Source: an uncultured Nostocoides sp.
GTDB taxonomy: Bacteria > Actinomycetota > Actinomycetes > Actinomycetales > Dermatophilaceae
DNA: 64,000 bases
Direction of reading: 5' to 3'
NCBI GenBank assembly: GCA_937873315.1
Contig: CALMQX010000002.1
Coordinates: 31,251-95,250, forward strand
Below, one piece after another: positions 33,701-43,413 of this stretch (position 1 is its first letter; each line of letters opens with the position of its first letter). The notes under the pieces are model-generated. The model was not told where the DNA came from and made no database searches. It worked only from the letters and a program-made list of their open reading frames with translations. The position numbers were made by a program, and so were the translations under genes.

Positions 33701-35272
33701 ATGAGCACATCCACCCCGACCCTGGCGGCCGCCATCGCCGGGCTCCTTGATGTGGCCGCGGTGGCCGGGGTTGACCAGGAAGCCGCCCGCGCGGAAGCCG
33801 AGGCGCTGGCCGCGGCCGTCGCCGAGTCCGCCCCCGGTGCCTTTCTCGACTGGGTCGCTCAGACCGGTGGGGATCGCGGCGCGGCCGACTTCACGGCGGC
33901 AGCCTCCCGGGGTCGCCGCTGGCGCTCGACGGCTACCCCGATCGCCGAAGATCTGGTGCGTCGGCAGCATGCGGAGGCGGCGGCATACGCCCGGGCACTA
34001 GGTGAGATTTGCACGGCCGCAACCACTTTGGGGCAGCCGTCGGCGGCGGTCGTGGCGAACGCGACAAGCGCTGCGGCGGCGCAACTTGGGGCGCTCTCGG
34101 CCCCCGCTCCGCGGCCCCTGCGGGAGTCTGCCGAGGTGGTTTCGAAGCTCTGGACCGACGTCATGACGCAACTGCGTGAGGTCTCCGGGAGGGTGCGCGA
34201 GACCACCGCAGGCTCGGCCCTGGATCTCGGGTCGGACCACCCCGACTGGGCCCCTGGCCGCTTCGATGTCGGCGGCGGTATGCCGCCCGCCCAGGCGCCA
34301 GTGCCGCCAACGCCGGCTGGACCGGCTGGACCGGCTGGCCCAGCAGCATCGCAGGCGGCGCCACCGGCCGCCGCGACCCCGGCAGCACCGAGCCCACCGG
34401 CACCGGAGAAGTCGCTCGAGGAGTTACTCGCCGAGCTCGACGCGCTGATCGGGCTTGAGGCCGTCAAGGGCGAGATCCACCGGCAGTCGGCGGTCCTCCA
34501 GATCGAGGCCAAGCGAGCCAAGGCTGGACTGAAGACCCCCGATATCACCCGACACCTGGTCTTTGTGGGCAACCCAGGCACCGGCAAGACCACGGTGGCT
34601 CGCCTAGTTTCCGGCATCTATCGCGCCCTCGGGCTGCTCTCCAAGGGGCAACTGGTCGAGGTTGACCGCTCCGAACTCGTGGCCGGCTACCTCGGACAGA
34701 CCGCGGCCAAGACCTCCGAGGTCGTGGCATCGGCCGTGGGCGGGGTGCTCTTCATCGACGAGGCCTACAGCCTGGCCGGAGACCAATACGGCACCGAAGC
34801 CATCGACACCCTGGTCAAGGAGATGGAGGACAAGCGCGACGACCTGGTGGTCATCGTGGCCGGGTACCCCCTCCCCATGCAGATCTTCATCGCGCAGAAC
34901 CCCGGGTTGGCGAGTCGATTCCGCACCACCATCGAGTTCGCGGATTACACCGACGCTGAATTGGTCGCGATCTTCCGACGACTCGCCAATGACGGCGACT
35001 ACGACGTATCCGACGCGGTCGAGGCACGCTTCACCGAGTTGCTGGCCGGCGTCGAGCGCGGACCGGCCTTCGGTAACGGCCGGTATGCGCGCAACGTGCT
35101 GGAGGCTGCGATCGGCCGCCAGGCGTGGCGGCTCAAGGACGTCGAGGATCCGAGCGTCGAGCAGTTGCGTGGCCTCGAGCCGGATGATCTTGCCCAGGCG
35201 GATGAGTCGGCGACCGCACCACTGCCGGCAGCTCCCGAGCACCCGGTCCCCTCCCAGGAGGTCCCATCATGA
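33701..35272 (+). CDS. CbbX/SpoVK-like AAA+ ATPase
   Basis: This 523-residue protein has an Ala-rich helical N-terminal part (1-190), a Pro/Ala linker (190-235), and one AAA+ module. Walker A is GNPGTGKTT at 290-298, Walker B GVLFIDEAYSL near 347-357, and the sensor region includes SRFRTTIEFADYTD. The AAA+ core matches the CbbX/SpoVK/EccA family of remodelling ATPases. It may reshape or assemble one of the operon's complexes. ATG 33701; the stop overlaps the GlnX-like start. Confidence 0.88.
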   Translation: MSTSTPTLAAAIAGLLDVAAVAGVDQEAARAEAEALAAAVAESAPGAFLDWVAQTGGDRGAADFTAAASRGRRWRSTATPIAEDLVRRQHAEAAAYARALGEICTAATTLGQPSAAVVANATSAAAAQLGALSAPAPRPLRESAEVVSKLWTDVMTQLREVSGRVRETTAGSALDLGSDHPDWAPGRFDVGGGMPPAQAPVPPTPAGPAGPAGPAASQAAPPAAATPAAPSPPAPEKSLEELLAELDALIGLEAVKGEIHRQSAVLQIEAKRAKAGLKTPDITRHLVFVGNPGTGKTTVARLVSGIYRALGLLSKGQLVEVDRSELVAGYLGQTAAKTSEVVASAVGGVLFIDEAYSLAGDQYGTEAIDTLVKEMEDKRDDLVVIVAGYPLPMQIFIAQNPGLASRFRTTIEFADYTDAELVAIFRRLANDGDYDVSDAVEARFTELLAGVERGPAFGNGRYARNVLEAAIGRQAWRLKDVEDPSVEQLRGLEPDDLAQADESATAPLPAAPEHPVPSQEVPS

Positions 35273-36555
35273 GCCAGGCCAGCGCTGCCGCCCCCGCCCC
35301 TGCGCCCGCCCCTGCGCCCGTTGCCCCAGCGCAGGCCAGCCTGCCCGGGGCACCGTCGACGGGGACCTCGCCGGTCGCCGCCCCGACGCCAACGGTCCTC
35401 GCGCGGATGCGCCTGGGGCTGACCATCGCGATCGTGCTGGTTGGCGCCTTGCTGGCGGGTTTGCTGGCCGCCGAGGTGGTGCGCGCGGGTCGGGCCGATG
35501 CCGACACCGCCCAACTCATTCGGGTCCAGGAGGTCAAGGCGAACCTCCTGCGCGCCGACGCCCTGGCCACCAATGCCTTCCTGATCGGCGGCCTGGAGCC
35601 GGCCGCCCAGAGGGCCGCCTACGACGACGCGCTGGACGCGGCAGTGCAGGGCATCACCGAGGCCGCGGCTGCGCAAGGCGCCGACACCGAGGTCCTGACC
35701 GCGCTGAGCCAAGAGGTCTCCAGCTATAGCGAGCTGATGGGGCAGGCGCGCGCCAACAATCGCCAGGGCAAGCCCGTCGGCGCGGCCTACCTGCGCCAAG
35801 CGAGCACCAACCTGCGGTCCATGACGCTGCCACTGGTGGAGGCGCTGATCACGGCGAACAAGGAGCGCTCGGATAAGGCTCTCTCCCTCATCCCGGCACT
35901 TCTGCTGCTCCTGCCCGCACTGCTCGCGATCGGCCTGGCCCTGCTCGCCAATCGCTGGATCGGCAAACGCTTCCGTCGGCGTATCAACGTCGGGCTGGCG
36001 ATCGCGGTTGCCCTCCTTGCGGTCGCTGGACTTGCCAGCGCCAATGCCGTGTACTCCCGGCAGAGCGCCAATGACGAGCTCAAGGCCGGGGCGTATGCCA
36101 CAGCGCTGGATGCCTCAACGGCGTTGAGCGCGGCCAATGATGCGCGCGCCTACGAGAGCCTGCGTCTGGTCGAGCGGGGCTCTGGCAGCAAGTGGGAGAC
36201 GCCATGGAAGGAGCAGGCCGCCACCGTGCAGGCCGTCGCCGATCGCGGCGCGGCCTCGGTGGACTGGAGCGCCTATGCGGACGTGCATGGCAAGGTCATC
36301 GCCCTGGATGAGTCCGGTGACTGGGACCAGGCCGTGGCCCTGTCCACAAAAGCAGAAGGCAGCAATGGCGTCTTCACCCGACTGGACTCTGGCCTGCGTG
36401 GCCAGGTGGACTCGGCGGCCGCCACGGTGAGTGAGGGCCTCGGCGGAGGCACCCGCTGGCTGCTCGGCACGGGCATTCTCGCGCTCCTCCTCGCGCTGGC
36501 GGCCGCGGCTATGGCCTGGCGAGGGATCACCGCTCGACTGGAGGAGTACTCGTGA
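35269..36555 (+). CDS. glnX: GlnX-like membrane sensor
   Basis: This 428-residue protein has a proline/alanine-rich cytosolic start (to about 45). It has helices at about 47-71, 205-228, 238-260 and 403-424, and two helical extracytoplasmic domains like four-helix-bundle sensor domains. The order GlnX-like, GlnH-like, PknG matches the mycobacterial pathway. There an amino-acid-loaded GlnH signals through the membrane protein GlnX to activate PknG. The overlap with the GlnH-like gene is four bases. Confidence 0.78.
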   Translation: MSQASAAAPAPAPAPAPVAPAQASLPGAPSTGTSPVAAPTPTVLARMRLGLTIAIVLVGALLAGLLAAEVVRAGRADADTAQLIRVQEVKANLLRADALATNAFLIGGLEPAAQRAAYDDALDAAVQGITEAAAAQGADTEVLTALSQEVSSYSELMGQARANNRQGKPVGAAYLRQASTNLRSMTLPLVEALITANKERSDKALSLIPALLLLLPALLAIGLALLANRWIGKRFRRRINVGLAIAVALLAVAGLASANAVYSRQSANDELKAGAYATALDASTALSAANDARAYESLRLVERGSGSKWETPWKEQAATVQAVADRGAASVDWSAYADVHGKVIALDESGDWDQAVALSTKAEGSNGVFTRLDSGLRGQVDSAAATVSEGLGGGTRWLLGTGILALLLALAAAAMAWRGITARLEEYS

Positions 36556-37499
36556 TGCGTGCCCTGCGTGGTGTCGTGCTCGCGCTGACCGTGGCGGCGA
36601 TGCTGGGCTGTGCATACACGCCCACTGCGCTGCCGTCGGCCTCGACGAGCAACTCATCGACGACGACCACTGCACCCGCGGTGACCTGTGCCAATCGGTT
36701 GCAGTCCTATGCCCCACCCGCCGACGGCGTATCCGGGATCAGTGGTGCCGGCATCACGGCCATTCGGCAGCGAGGTCGGCTCATTGCGGGCGTCTCGGCC
36801 GACACCTATCTTTTCGGCGCCCGCAACCCGCTCACCGGGCGGATCGAAGGCTTCGACATTGACATCGTTCAGCGCATCGCCGATGGGATCCTCGGTAAGG
36901 GCGCCAAGGTCGAGCTGCGCGTGATCACCTCGGCCCAACGGCTGGAGGTCCTCAAGAAGCATGAGGTCGATGTCGTGGTCCGCACGATGACCATCACCTG
37001 TGCGCGTTGGGCGGAGATCGCATTCAGCGGCGAATACTTCCGGGCCGGGCAGAAGTTGCTCGTGCGACGTGGCCTCGACGTCACCGGGGTCGCGGATCTC
37101 GCCGGGCACTCGGTCTGCGCGCCGCGCGGCACCTCCAGCATTGACCAGATCCGCAAGGTTGCCCCCGAGGCCACCATCGTGCCGTCGGATACGCACACCG
37201 GTTGCCTGGTCCTGCTCCAGCAGGGTGCTGTGGACGTCATCACCGGCGATGACACCGTCCTCGCAGGCCTGGCCGCCCAAGACCCTTACGCCCAGGTCGT
37301 CGAGATGGCCGCATTCACCGAGGAGCCCTACGGAGTCGGCGTTGCTGCCGATCGCGTGGATGTGGTGCGGGCCGTCAATGCCGTGCTGGACGAGATGAAG
37401 GCCGACGGCTCCTGGAAGGCCAGTTACACCCGCTGGCTGGCGGCCCCCCTGGGTGCTGCCCCGACGCCTCCGACCGCGGTGTACGGGCGTAGCTCGTGA
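36552..37499 (+). CDS. glnH: GlnH-like amino-acid-binding lipoprotein
   Basis: This 315-residue protein has a signal peptide ending in a lipobox-like MLGC, then a type-3 periplasmic binding domain. ITAIRQRGRLIAGVSADTYLFGARN, FDIDIVQRIADGI, VVVRTMTITCARWAEIAFSGEYF and YGVGVAAD are typical of polar amino-acid binding proteins. In mycobacteria this protein binds aspartate/glutamate and works with GlnX and PknG. No permease or ATPase follows, so it is a sensor, not a transporter. GTG 36552 or ATG 36555 can start it. Confidence 0.82.
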   Translation: MMRALRGVVLALTVAAMLGCAYTPTALPSASTSNSSTTTTAPAVTCANRLQSYAPPADGVSGISGAGITAIRQRGRLIAGVSADTYLFGARNPLTGRIEGFDIDIVQRIADGILGKGAKVELRVITSAQRLEVLKKHEVDVVVRTMTITCARWAEIAFSGEYFRAGQKLLVRRGLDVTGVADLAGHSVCAPRGTSSIDQIRKVAPEATIVPSDTHTGCLVLLQQGAVDVITGDDTVLAGLAAQDPYAQVVEMAAFTEEPYGVGVAADRVDVVRAVNAVLDEMKADGSWKASYTRWLAAPLGAAPTPPTAVYGRSS

Positions 37500-38641
37500 G
37501 CGGGACCCGGGCGCCCCAGGCCCCAGGGTCGATCGGCGAGCGGATTGCCCCCGAGGAGTTGTCCGCCTACCTCGCTGACCTCGACACCTGGATCCACGAG
37601 CGCAAGCGGGAGTTGGACGAGCTGGATGCGGCCGCGCTGGCCTCGCCCCTGCGCGACCGACTGACCGCGGATATGACCTTGTCGATGGCCTTGTGGAAGG
37701 CCGCCTCGGATCGCCAACGACTGCTCGCCGCGACCTGGGATGGTGGCCGGGTCGGACCGCAACAACGCGAGCGGATGTCCACGCTGATCTGGGGTCGTTT
37801 GGACGGCACCCTGGATCAGCGGACCGTGGATCGCTCAAGTGTGCCCGCCTCCAGCCTCGCCCTCTCGCTGCCTGAGGCCTGCCGCCTCTTGGATGCCCTC
37901 GCCTCCCAACTCCGGGTGCGACTCTCGCTCGACCCGGCAGCTGACGCCTATGCCCGGCGGGTCCGCGAGGTCCGTGCCCAGGTGGAGCGGTTGCGCGATC
38001 AGATCGCGCTCGAGCCGTCTCCCAGCCAGCGGGCCGCCCAGGAGGTCTGGGATTCCTTGCATACCCGCGTCGAAGATCTCGCGGCGCGAGCCGGGCGAGG
38101 TGCCGACATCGGGGGTCTCATCGGGCCCCTGGAGAATGAGGCCGCGGTCTTTGAGCGGGATCTCATCGTCGGCGGCTCGCGGCGTCGTGAGGCGATCGAC
38201 CAGGCCCGGGCTTTGGGGGAACTCCAAGCCGACCTCGAGGCCCGCGAGGATGCCTTGGCCGCGCTGGCCGCCAAGACGCGCGCGACCGTCACCCCGGCAC
38301 CCCGGTATGCCGTCCCCGATGTCTCCGCGCTGGGGCCGGTGCCGAGCAATGTCGAGCAGCTGGTGACCTTCCGGGCGCGCTTGGAGCGGGTGACCGCGGC
38401 CATGAATCTCGTCGAGGACGCCTTCTCGGCTGCCCTAGCCGAGCACGAGGAGTTGTCGGGGCGACTCGCCGCGGCCCAGATCTGGGGCGCTGGACTCCAC
38501 GACGAGCGGGCGCGCCGAACCTTCGACTTGGCGGCGGAGGTCTTGGCGCTCATGCCGGCCCCGCTGAGGGTCGCCGAACCGCTGGTCCAGGCATGTGAGG
38601 GATGGCTGCCTGCGGGTGGCGAGCGAAAGGAACGGTCATGA
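37496..38641 (+). CDS. Coiled-coil protein of unknown function
   Basis: This 381-residue soluble protein is rich in Leu, Ala, Arg and Glu with heptad-like stretches (about 25-45, 145-180, 235-270 and 285-340). I see no catalytic motif. It lies between the GlnH-like and PknG genes, with four-base overlaps on both sides, so it is made with them. In mycobacteria these two genes are adjacent, so this inserted protein is a lineage-specific component, perhaps a scaffold. Confidence 0.78.
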   Translation: MSGTRAPQAPGSIGERIAPEELSAYLADLDTWIHERKRELDELDAAALASPLRDRLTADMTLSMALWKAASDRQRLLAATWDGGRVGPQQRERMSTLIWGRLDGTLDQRTVDRSSVPASSLALSLPEACRLLDALASQLRVRLSLDPAADAYARRVREVRAQVERLRDQIALEPSPSQRAAQEVWDSLHTRVEDLAARAGRGADIGGLIGPLENEAAVFERDLIVGGSRRREAIDQARALGELQADLEAREDALAALAAKTRATVTPAPRYAVPDVSALGPVPSNVEQLVTFRARLERVTAAMNLVEDAFSAALAEHEELSGRLAAAQIWGAGLHDERARRTFDLAAEVLALMPAPLRVAEPLVQACEGWLPAGGERKERS

Positions 38642-41004
38642 CCGCGTGCACGCAGCCCGGCTGCGCTGGCTCAATCGTCGACGGCTACTGCGATGTCTGC
38701 GGTATGCCGCCCGAGGACGGCGCCAGCACTGGCGGATCGAGCGCCCCGACCAATGCCGGCAGCGGCGCGCCCTCCGCTGGGTCAGTGCCGGATGGCACCC
38801 CCTGCACCCAGCCCGGCTGTGCGGGCAAGATCGTTGACGGGTACTGCGACGTCTGTGGCACTCCGGCGCAAAGCGCTCCCGGTGCGTCCGCCCCGGCAGA
38901 GCCGGCTGGGGTGGCCGATGTCGGCACCGCTCCGACGGCCTCCTATCGCCTGGAATCCTCGCCGCTGGGCTCACGCCGGGTCACCGGGACCACTGGCGTC
39001 ACTCGACGGGTGCGCTCTGGCTCGACGCGTACCCGCGCGGCCCGGCTGGGTGCCGGCCTCACCACCGTGCCGCCAGCTCCTCCGGTGGACCCGGCCGCGG
39101 TGGTCCAGACCAATCCGATGGTGCCTGAGGACAAGCGGAACTGCTCGAATTGCGGCTCACCCGTGGGGCGTTCGCAAGGTGACCGCGAGGGTCGCCCGGA
39201 GGGCTTCTGCGCCAAATGCGGGACGGCATACTCCTTCACCCCCAAGCTCAAGGCCGGTGACCTGGTCGCCGGGCAGTACCTCGTGGCGGGCGCCCTGGCC
39301 CATGGCGGCCTGGGCTGGATCTACCTCGCCCGGGACCGCAATGTCTCGGATCGGTGGGTGGTCCTCAAGGGCCTGCTCAACTCCGGCGACAAGGATGCGC
39401 TCGCGGCGGCGATCGCCGAGCAGCGCTTCCTGGCTCAGGTCGAGCACCCCTTGATCGTCGAGATCTACAACTTCGTGACCCATGACGACGCCGGCTACAT
39501 CGTCATGGAGTACGTGGGCGGCACCTCGCTCAAGCAGGTCCTCAAGGACCGGATGAAGGCCAAGGGCGGCAACTACGACCCGCTGCCGGTCGACCAGGCG
39601 CTGGCATACGTGATCGAGATCCTCCCGGCCTTCCAGTACCTCCACGATCTGGGCCTGGTCTACTGCGACTTCAAGCCCGACAACCTCATCCAGGTCGGCG
39701 ATGCCGTCAAACTGATCGACCTCGGCGGCGTCCGACACGTCGACGATCAGGAGTCGGCGATCTATGGGACGGTCGGCTACCAAGCACCCGAGGTCGCCAC
39801 CACCGGGCCGAGCATTGCCTCGGATATCTACACCATCGGGCGCACGCTGCTGGTGCTGTGTATGGAGTTCCGCGGGTACCAGAGCACCTACTTGTCCTCA
39901 ATCCCCCCGCCCGAGAGCACGCCGCTCTTCCAGAAGTACGGTTCGCTGTATTGGCTGGTGGCCAAGTGCTGTGCCGCCGACCCGGCCGACCGGTTTGCCT
40001 CGGCCGACGAGTTGCGGACCCAAGCCCTCGGCGTGCTCCGCGAAGTCGTGGCCACGACCGTTGAGGGCACCGCGCTCACGTCGGCGGCGTCGGTGCACTT
40101 CACCTCGCCGGCCGTGTCGACCTCGCAGGTCGAGTGGTCGCAGTTGCCGACCCTGCGTCCGGACCCCAGCGACAGCCAGCACGCGTGGCTGGTGAGTCTG
40201 CCCGCTGGCGACCCGGCGGAACGCTTGGCCGTGCTGAAGAAGGCTCCGCAGGAGACCCCCGAGGTCCTCCTCGCGCGCGGCAGCGAGGAACTCCTGCGTG
40301 GCCAGGGTGCACGGGCCAAGGAGATCGCCGCGCAGCTGCTCGGCCAGGATCCCTGGGATTGGCGGGCGCTGTGGCTCTCCGGGCTCGCCGACCTGCAGGC
40401 CATGCGGTATGCCGACGCCCAAGCGTCTTTCAATGCCGTCTACCAGCAGGTGCCTGGCGAACTCGCGCCCAAGCTGGCTCTGGCTGTGGCCTGTGAACGC
40501 GGCGGTCAACCGGACATCGCCGAATCCCTGTACAGCGTATGTGCCCAGACCGATGCGGCCTATGCCGCCCCGGCCGCCTTTGGGATCGCGCGCATCCGCG
40601 CCCAGCGGGCGGACACCCGGGGCGCCGTCGCGGCCTTGGATCTCGTGCCTTCCACGAGTCGTGGATTCGGGGAGTCCCGCCGACTACGCGCCGAGGTGCT
40701 CTTGGCATCGGCGGGCGGCTCGCTGGCGACCCTGGATCAGGCGATGAAGAGCGTGGACGGAGTCCGAATGGACACCGTCGAGCGAGAGTCCTTCACAGTC
40801 AAGGTCCTCGAGCGTGCCCTGGCGTTGGTCTCGGCCGGCGCGCCAGCCGGTGGTCACGTCGGTGCGGTAGCCGCCGATGAGCGGTCCTTGCGCGATGCCC
40901 TTGAACACTCCTACCGGGCGCTGGCCCGGGAGGCCCCATCGCAGGAGGAGCGTGTGGCCATGGTGGATCGTGCCAACCAAGTGCGGCGTTGGAGTATGAC
41001 GTGA
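38638..41004 (+). CDS. pknG: Ser/Thr protein kinase PknG with three zinc-binding motifs and TPR tail
   Basis: This 788-residue kinase has two short Cys4 knuckles (Cys4/9/18/21 and Cys56/61/70/73). A Thr-rich stretch (97-145) precedes a rubredoxin-like site (Cys169/172/191/194). The kinase domain has Lys244 in VVLKG, the catalytic segment YCDFKPDN (Asp344) and DLGG (Asp361). A helical TPR region runs from about 500. The catalytic sequence and the rubredoxin/TPR layout match PknG, which controls 2-oxoglutarate metabolism through FHA proteins in other actinobacteria. The two extra knuckles are not usual. ATG 38638 overlaps the previous stop. Confidence 0.92.
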   Translation: MTACTQPGCAGSIVDGYCDVCGMPPEDGASTGGSSAPTNAGSGAPSAGSVPDGTPCTQPGCAGKIVDGYCDVCGTPAQSAPGASAPAEPAGVADVGTAPTASYRLESSPLGSRRVTGTTGVTRRVRSGSTRTRAARLGAGLTTVPPAPPVDPAAVVQTNPMVPEDKRNCSNCGSPVGRSQGDREGRPEGFCAKCGTAYSFTPKLKAGDLVAGQYLVAGALAHGGLGWIYLARDRNVSDRWVVLKGLLNSGDKDALAAAIAEQRFLAQVEHPLIVEIYNFVTHDDAGYIVMEYVGGTSLKQVLKDRMKAKGGNYDPLPVDQALAYVIEILPAFQYLHDLGLVYCDFKPDNLIQVGDAVKLIDLGGVRHVDDQESAIYGTVGYQAPEVATTGPSIASDIYTIGRTLLVLCMEFRGYQSTYLSSIPPPESTPLFQKYGSLYWLVAKCCAADPADRFASADELRTQALGVLREVVATTVEGTALTSAASVHFTSPAVSTSQVEWSQLPTLRPDPSDSQHAWLVSLPAGDPAERLAVLKKAPQETPEVLLARGSEELLRGQGARAKEIAAQLLGQDPWDWRALWLSGLADLQAMRYADAQASFNAVYQQVPGELAPKLALAVACERGGQPDIAESLYSVCAQTDAAYAAPAAFGIARIRAQRADTRGAVAALDLVPSTSRGFGESRRLRAEVLLASAGGSLATLDQAMKSVDGVRMDTVERESFTVKVLERALALVSAGAPAGGHVGAVAADERSLRDALEHSYRALAREAPSQEERVAMVDRANQVRRWSMT

Positions 41005-42140
41005 CCGAACGCACCTGCCCGTCCTGCCGGGAGGTCAGTCCCGCCGACGCGAGCTTCTGCGAAGCCTGCGGGGCCCGACTCGACGGCTCAGAGCCGGTTG
41101 CGACGCCTGCGGCGGGTGGTGCCGCGGCGGGTGGCAATGCGCCGACGCTCGCCCAGGAGTCCCCGGTCAGCGCCGCGACGGTGCCGGCCAAGGGTGCCGA
41201 GAGTCCCGCTGCTCCCGTCCCCAGCCGGCCGCCCTGCACTCAGTGCGGCGGCGCGGTGGCGGACGACCTGTACTGCACCCAGTGCGGGGCGAAGGCACCC
41301 TCTGAGCGTGACCACTTCCGCGAGGCGCCCGCGAGCTGGGTCGCCGGAGTGTGTGATCGAGGTGTGAAGCACCACCGCAATGAGGACGCCATGGCGCTTG
41401 CGGCGCTGCCCGAACCCGGCAGCCATGCGGCCATCGTGGTCTGTGACGGGGTGTCCTCATCCAAAGACTCCGATGTCGCGGCGCTGGCGGGGGCTCGGGC
41501 GGCCCTGGAAGTGCTCCGCGCGCCACTGCCCGCCGGTATTGGCGTTCCGCAGAGCGCGGATGCGGCGGCCGTCCGCGCCTTTGGTGCGGCCGCTGCGGCT
41601 GCCAACACTGCGGTCATCGCGCATACCGATCCGGCATCGACCAGCCCGGCCTCCTGCACCTTTGTCGCCGCCGTGGTCGCCCCCACGTTGATCCGGTTCG
41701 CTCATATCGGCGACAGCCGCGCCTACCTGTTCCCGGACGCCGGGGAAGCTCGTCAGTTGACCATCGACCACTCGATGGCCCAGCAGCTGGTGGCTGGCGG
41801 GATGTCGCGCGAGCAGGCTGAATCCTCACCGCAGGCTCACTCGATCACGCGATGGCTCGGCCTGGACAGCGAGGACTACGTGCCTGAGGTCTCCAGCGCT
41901 CCGGTGGAAGGTCCGGGCTGGTTGCTGGTCTGTTCCGATGGCTTGTGGAATTACGCCTCAGAGCCAGCGGCCTTGGCGGCCCAACTCGCCGCGACCGGCG
42001 CCAGCGAACCTGCGGGCATGGCCCTTGCCTTGGTCGAGTGGGCCAAGGCCCAAGGAGGCCACGACAACATCACGGTCGCGCTCGCCCGGGTGGGTGACGC
42101 GGCATACTCGGCGACGACGAAGGAGTCCACGGATGGCTGA
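41001..42140 (+). CDS. PP2C-type protein phosphatase with two zinc ribbons
   Basis: This 379-residue protein begins with CPSCREVSPADASFCEACG (Cys6/9/20/23). After a linker it has a second ribbon, CTQCGGAVADDLYCTQCG, near 72-90. The PP2C domain starts near 110: RNEDA, VVCDGVSSS, HIGDSRAYL, LLVCSDGLWNY and GGHDNITV supply the metal-binding Asp residues. It would reverse phosphorylation by PknG. It starts at GTG 41001 in the pknG stop, and its end overlaps the VWA gene. Confidence 0.93.
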   Translation: MTERTCPSCREVSPADASFCEACGARLDGSEPVATPAAGGAAAGGNAPTLAQESPVSAATVPAKGAESPAAPVPSRPPCTQCGGAVADDLYCTQCGAKAPSERDHFREAPASWVAGVCDRGVKHHRNEDAMALAALPEPGSHAAIVVCDGVSSSKDSDVAALAGARAALEVLRAPLPAGIGVPQSADAAAVRAFGAAAAAANTAVIAHTDPASTSPASCTFVAAVVAPTLIRFAHIGDSRAYLFPDAGEARQLTIDHSMAQQLVAGGMSREQAESSPQAHSITRWLGLDSEDYVPEVSSAPVEGPGWLLVCSDGLWNYASEPAALAAQLAATGASEPAGMALALVEWAKAQGGHDNITVALARVGDAAYSATTKESTDG

Positions 42141-43413
42141 GTTCAGCGCAGCGGTTTATCAAAACGAGTTCCTGCCCGACGGTGGTACCGATGTGCACGC
42201 GATCGTGTCGGTTGCCTGCACCGGGGCCGGCCAAGCCGGGCAGTCGGGCGCCGGCCTTGCCGGCGAGATCCTGATCATCGACACCTCGGGCTCCATGGAG
42301 AGCGCTCAGATGGAGGCCGCCAAGGGTGCTGCGATCGCTGCCCTCGGGGAGATTCCCGATGGGGTGTACTTCTCGGTGGTCTCCGGCAATGGTGCGGCTT
42401 TCCTGGTCTACCCGCCGGTGCGCAGTGGCCCGGCCATGGTGCCGATGAATGCGCAGACCGCAGCCGAGGCTCGCGCCGCCATCTCGCGGCTCAGCTCGGG
42501 CGGTGGGACTGTGATCAGCACCTGGCTCGACCTGGCCGGACTGCTCTTTGCCTCGGTGCCCGAAGTGACGCAGCGGCACGCCATCTTGCTGACCGATGGT
42601 GAGAACAATGAGACCCCGGAGGCCCTGGACGCGGCCATCTCGCGCGCCGAGGGTGTCTATCAATGCGACTGCCGGGGCGTGGGGGTCGAGTGGCGCGTCG
42701 AGCAGATTCGCCGGATCGCCCAGCGCCTGCTCGGCACCGTCGACATCATCCCGGAGCCCGACCAGTTGGGCCCCCAGTTCGCGGCCATGATGCGTACCGC
42801 CATGTCCCGAGGGGTCGCCAACGCATCGCTGCGGGTGTGGACGCCCCAGGGTGCTCAGGTGCTCTTCGTCCGCCAGGTGTCCCCAACGGTCGAGGACCTG
42901 ACCACCCGACGCACTCCCGTCAACGATCTCACCGGGGACTACCCGACCGGAGCCTGGTCGGACGAGACTCGGGAGTACCACATCGGGGTGCGTTTGGCGG
43001 CCCGCAGCATTGGCCAGGAGCAACTGGCAGCTCGCGCCCAGATGGTTGTCGGAGATGTCGTGGCGACTCAGGGCTTGGTCAAGGCGACCTGGTCAAATGA
43101 CGCCTCACTCACCGCCCGGATCGACCGGCAGGTGGCCCACTACACCGGGCAGACCGAGCTCGCCGCCGCGATCCAGGAGGGCCTGGCGGCCAAGGCTGCC
43201 GGCGATGAAGAGACCGCGACGACCAAGCTGGGGCGAGCGGTTCAACTGGCCAAGGAAACCGGCAACGACGAAGCCACCTCGAAGCTGCGCAAGGTGGTCG
43301 AGATCGACAATGAGGACACCGGCACGGTGCGTTTGAAGAAGGTCGTGGAGAAGGCCGACGAGATGGCCCTAGACACGGCCTCGACCAAGACCACTCGGGT
43401 GCGTCCCTCATGA
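42133..43413 (+). CDS. VWA-domain protein (TerY-like)
   Basis: This 426-residue protein has a von Willebrand A domain with the MIDAS sequence DTSGSM at residues 50-55 and a later LTDGENNE. A beta-rich C-terminal half follows (about 230-330). The end is unusual, with three rough repeats of the type ATTKLGRAVQLAKE / ATSKLRKVVEIDNE / GTVRLKKVVEKADE and then TASTKTTRVRPS. These threonines could be PknG sites bound by the FHA protein encoded next (inference). It overlaps PP2C by 8 bases and FHA by 4. Confidence 0.88.
   Translation: MAEFSAAVYQNEFLPDGGTDVHAIVSVACTGAGQAGQSGAGLAGEILIIDTSGSMESAQMEAAKGAAIAALGEIPDGVYFSVVSGNGAAFLVYPPVRSGPAMVPMNAQTAAEARAAISRLSSGGGTVISTWLDLAGLLFASVPEVTQRHAILLTDGENNETPEALDAAISRAEGVYQCDCRGVGVEWRVEQIRRIAQRLLGTVDIIPEPDQLGPQFAAMMRTAMSRGVANASLRVWTPQGAQVLFVRQVSPTVEDLTTRRTPVNDLTGDYPTGAWSDETREYHIGVRLAARSIGQEQLAARAQMVVGDVVATQGLVKATWSNDASLTARIDRQVAHYTGQTELAAAIQEGLAAKAAGDEETATTKLGRAVQLAKETGNDEATSKLRKVVEIDNEDTGTVRLKKVVEKADEMALDTASTKTTRVRPS

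Noticed and set aside
36552..37499. GlnH-like protein as part of a complete ABC importer
   Set aside because: No permease or ATPase gene is adjacent; the real importer is at 48512-50987, and this context matches the GlnX/PknG sensor.
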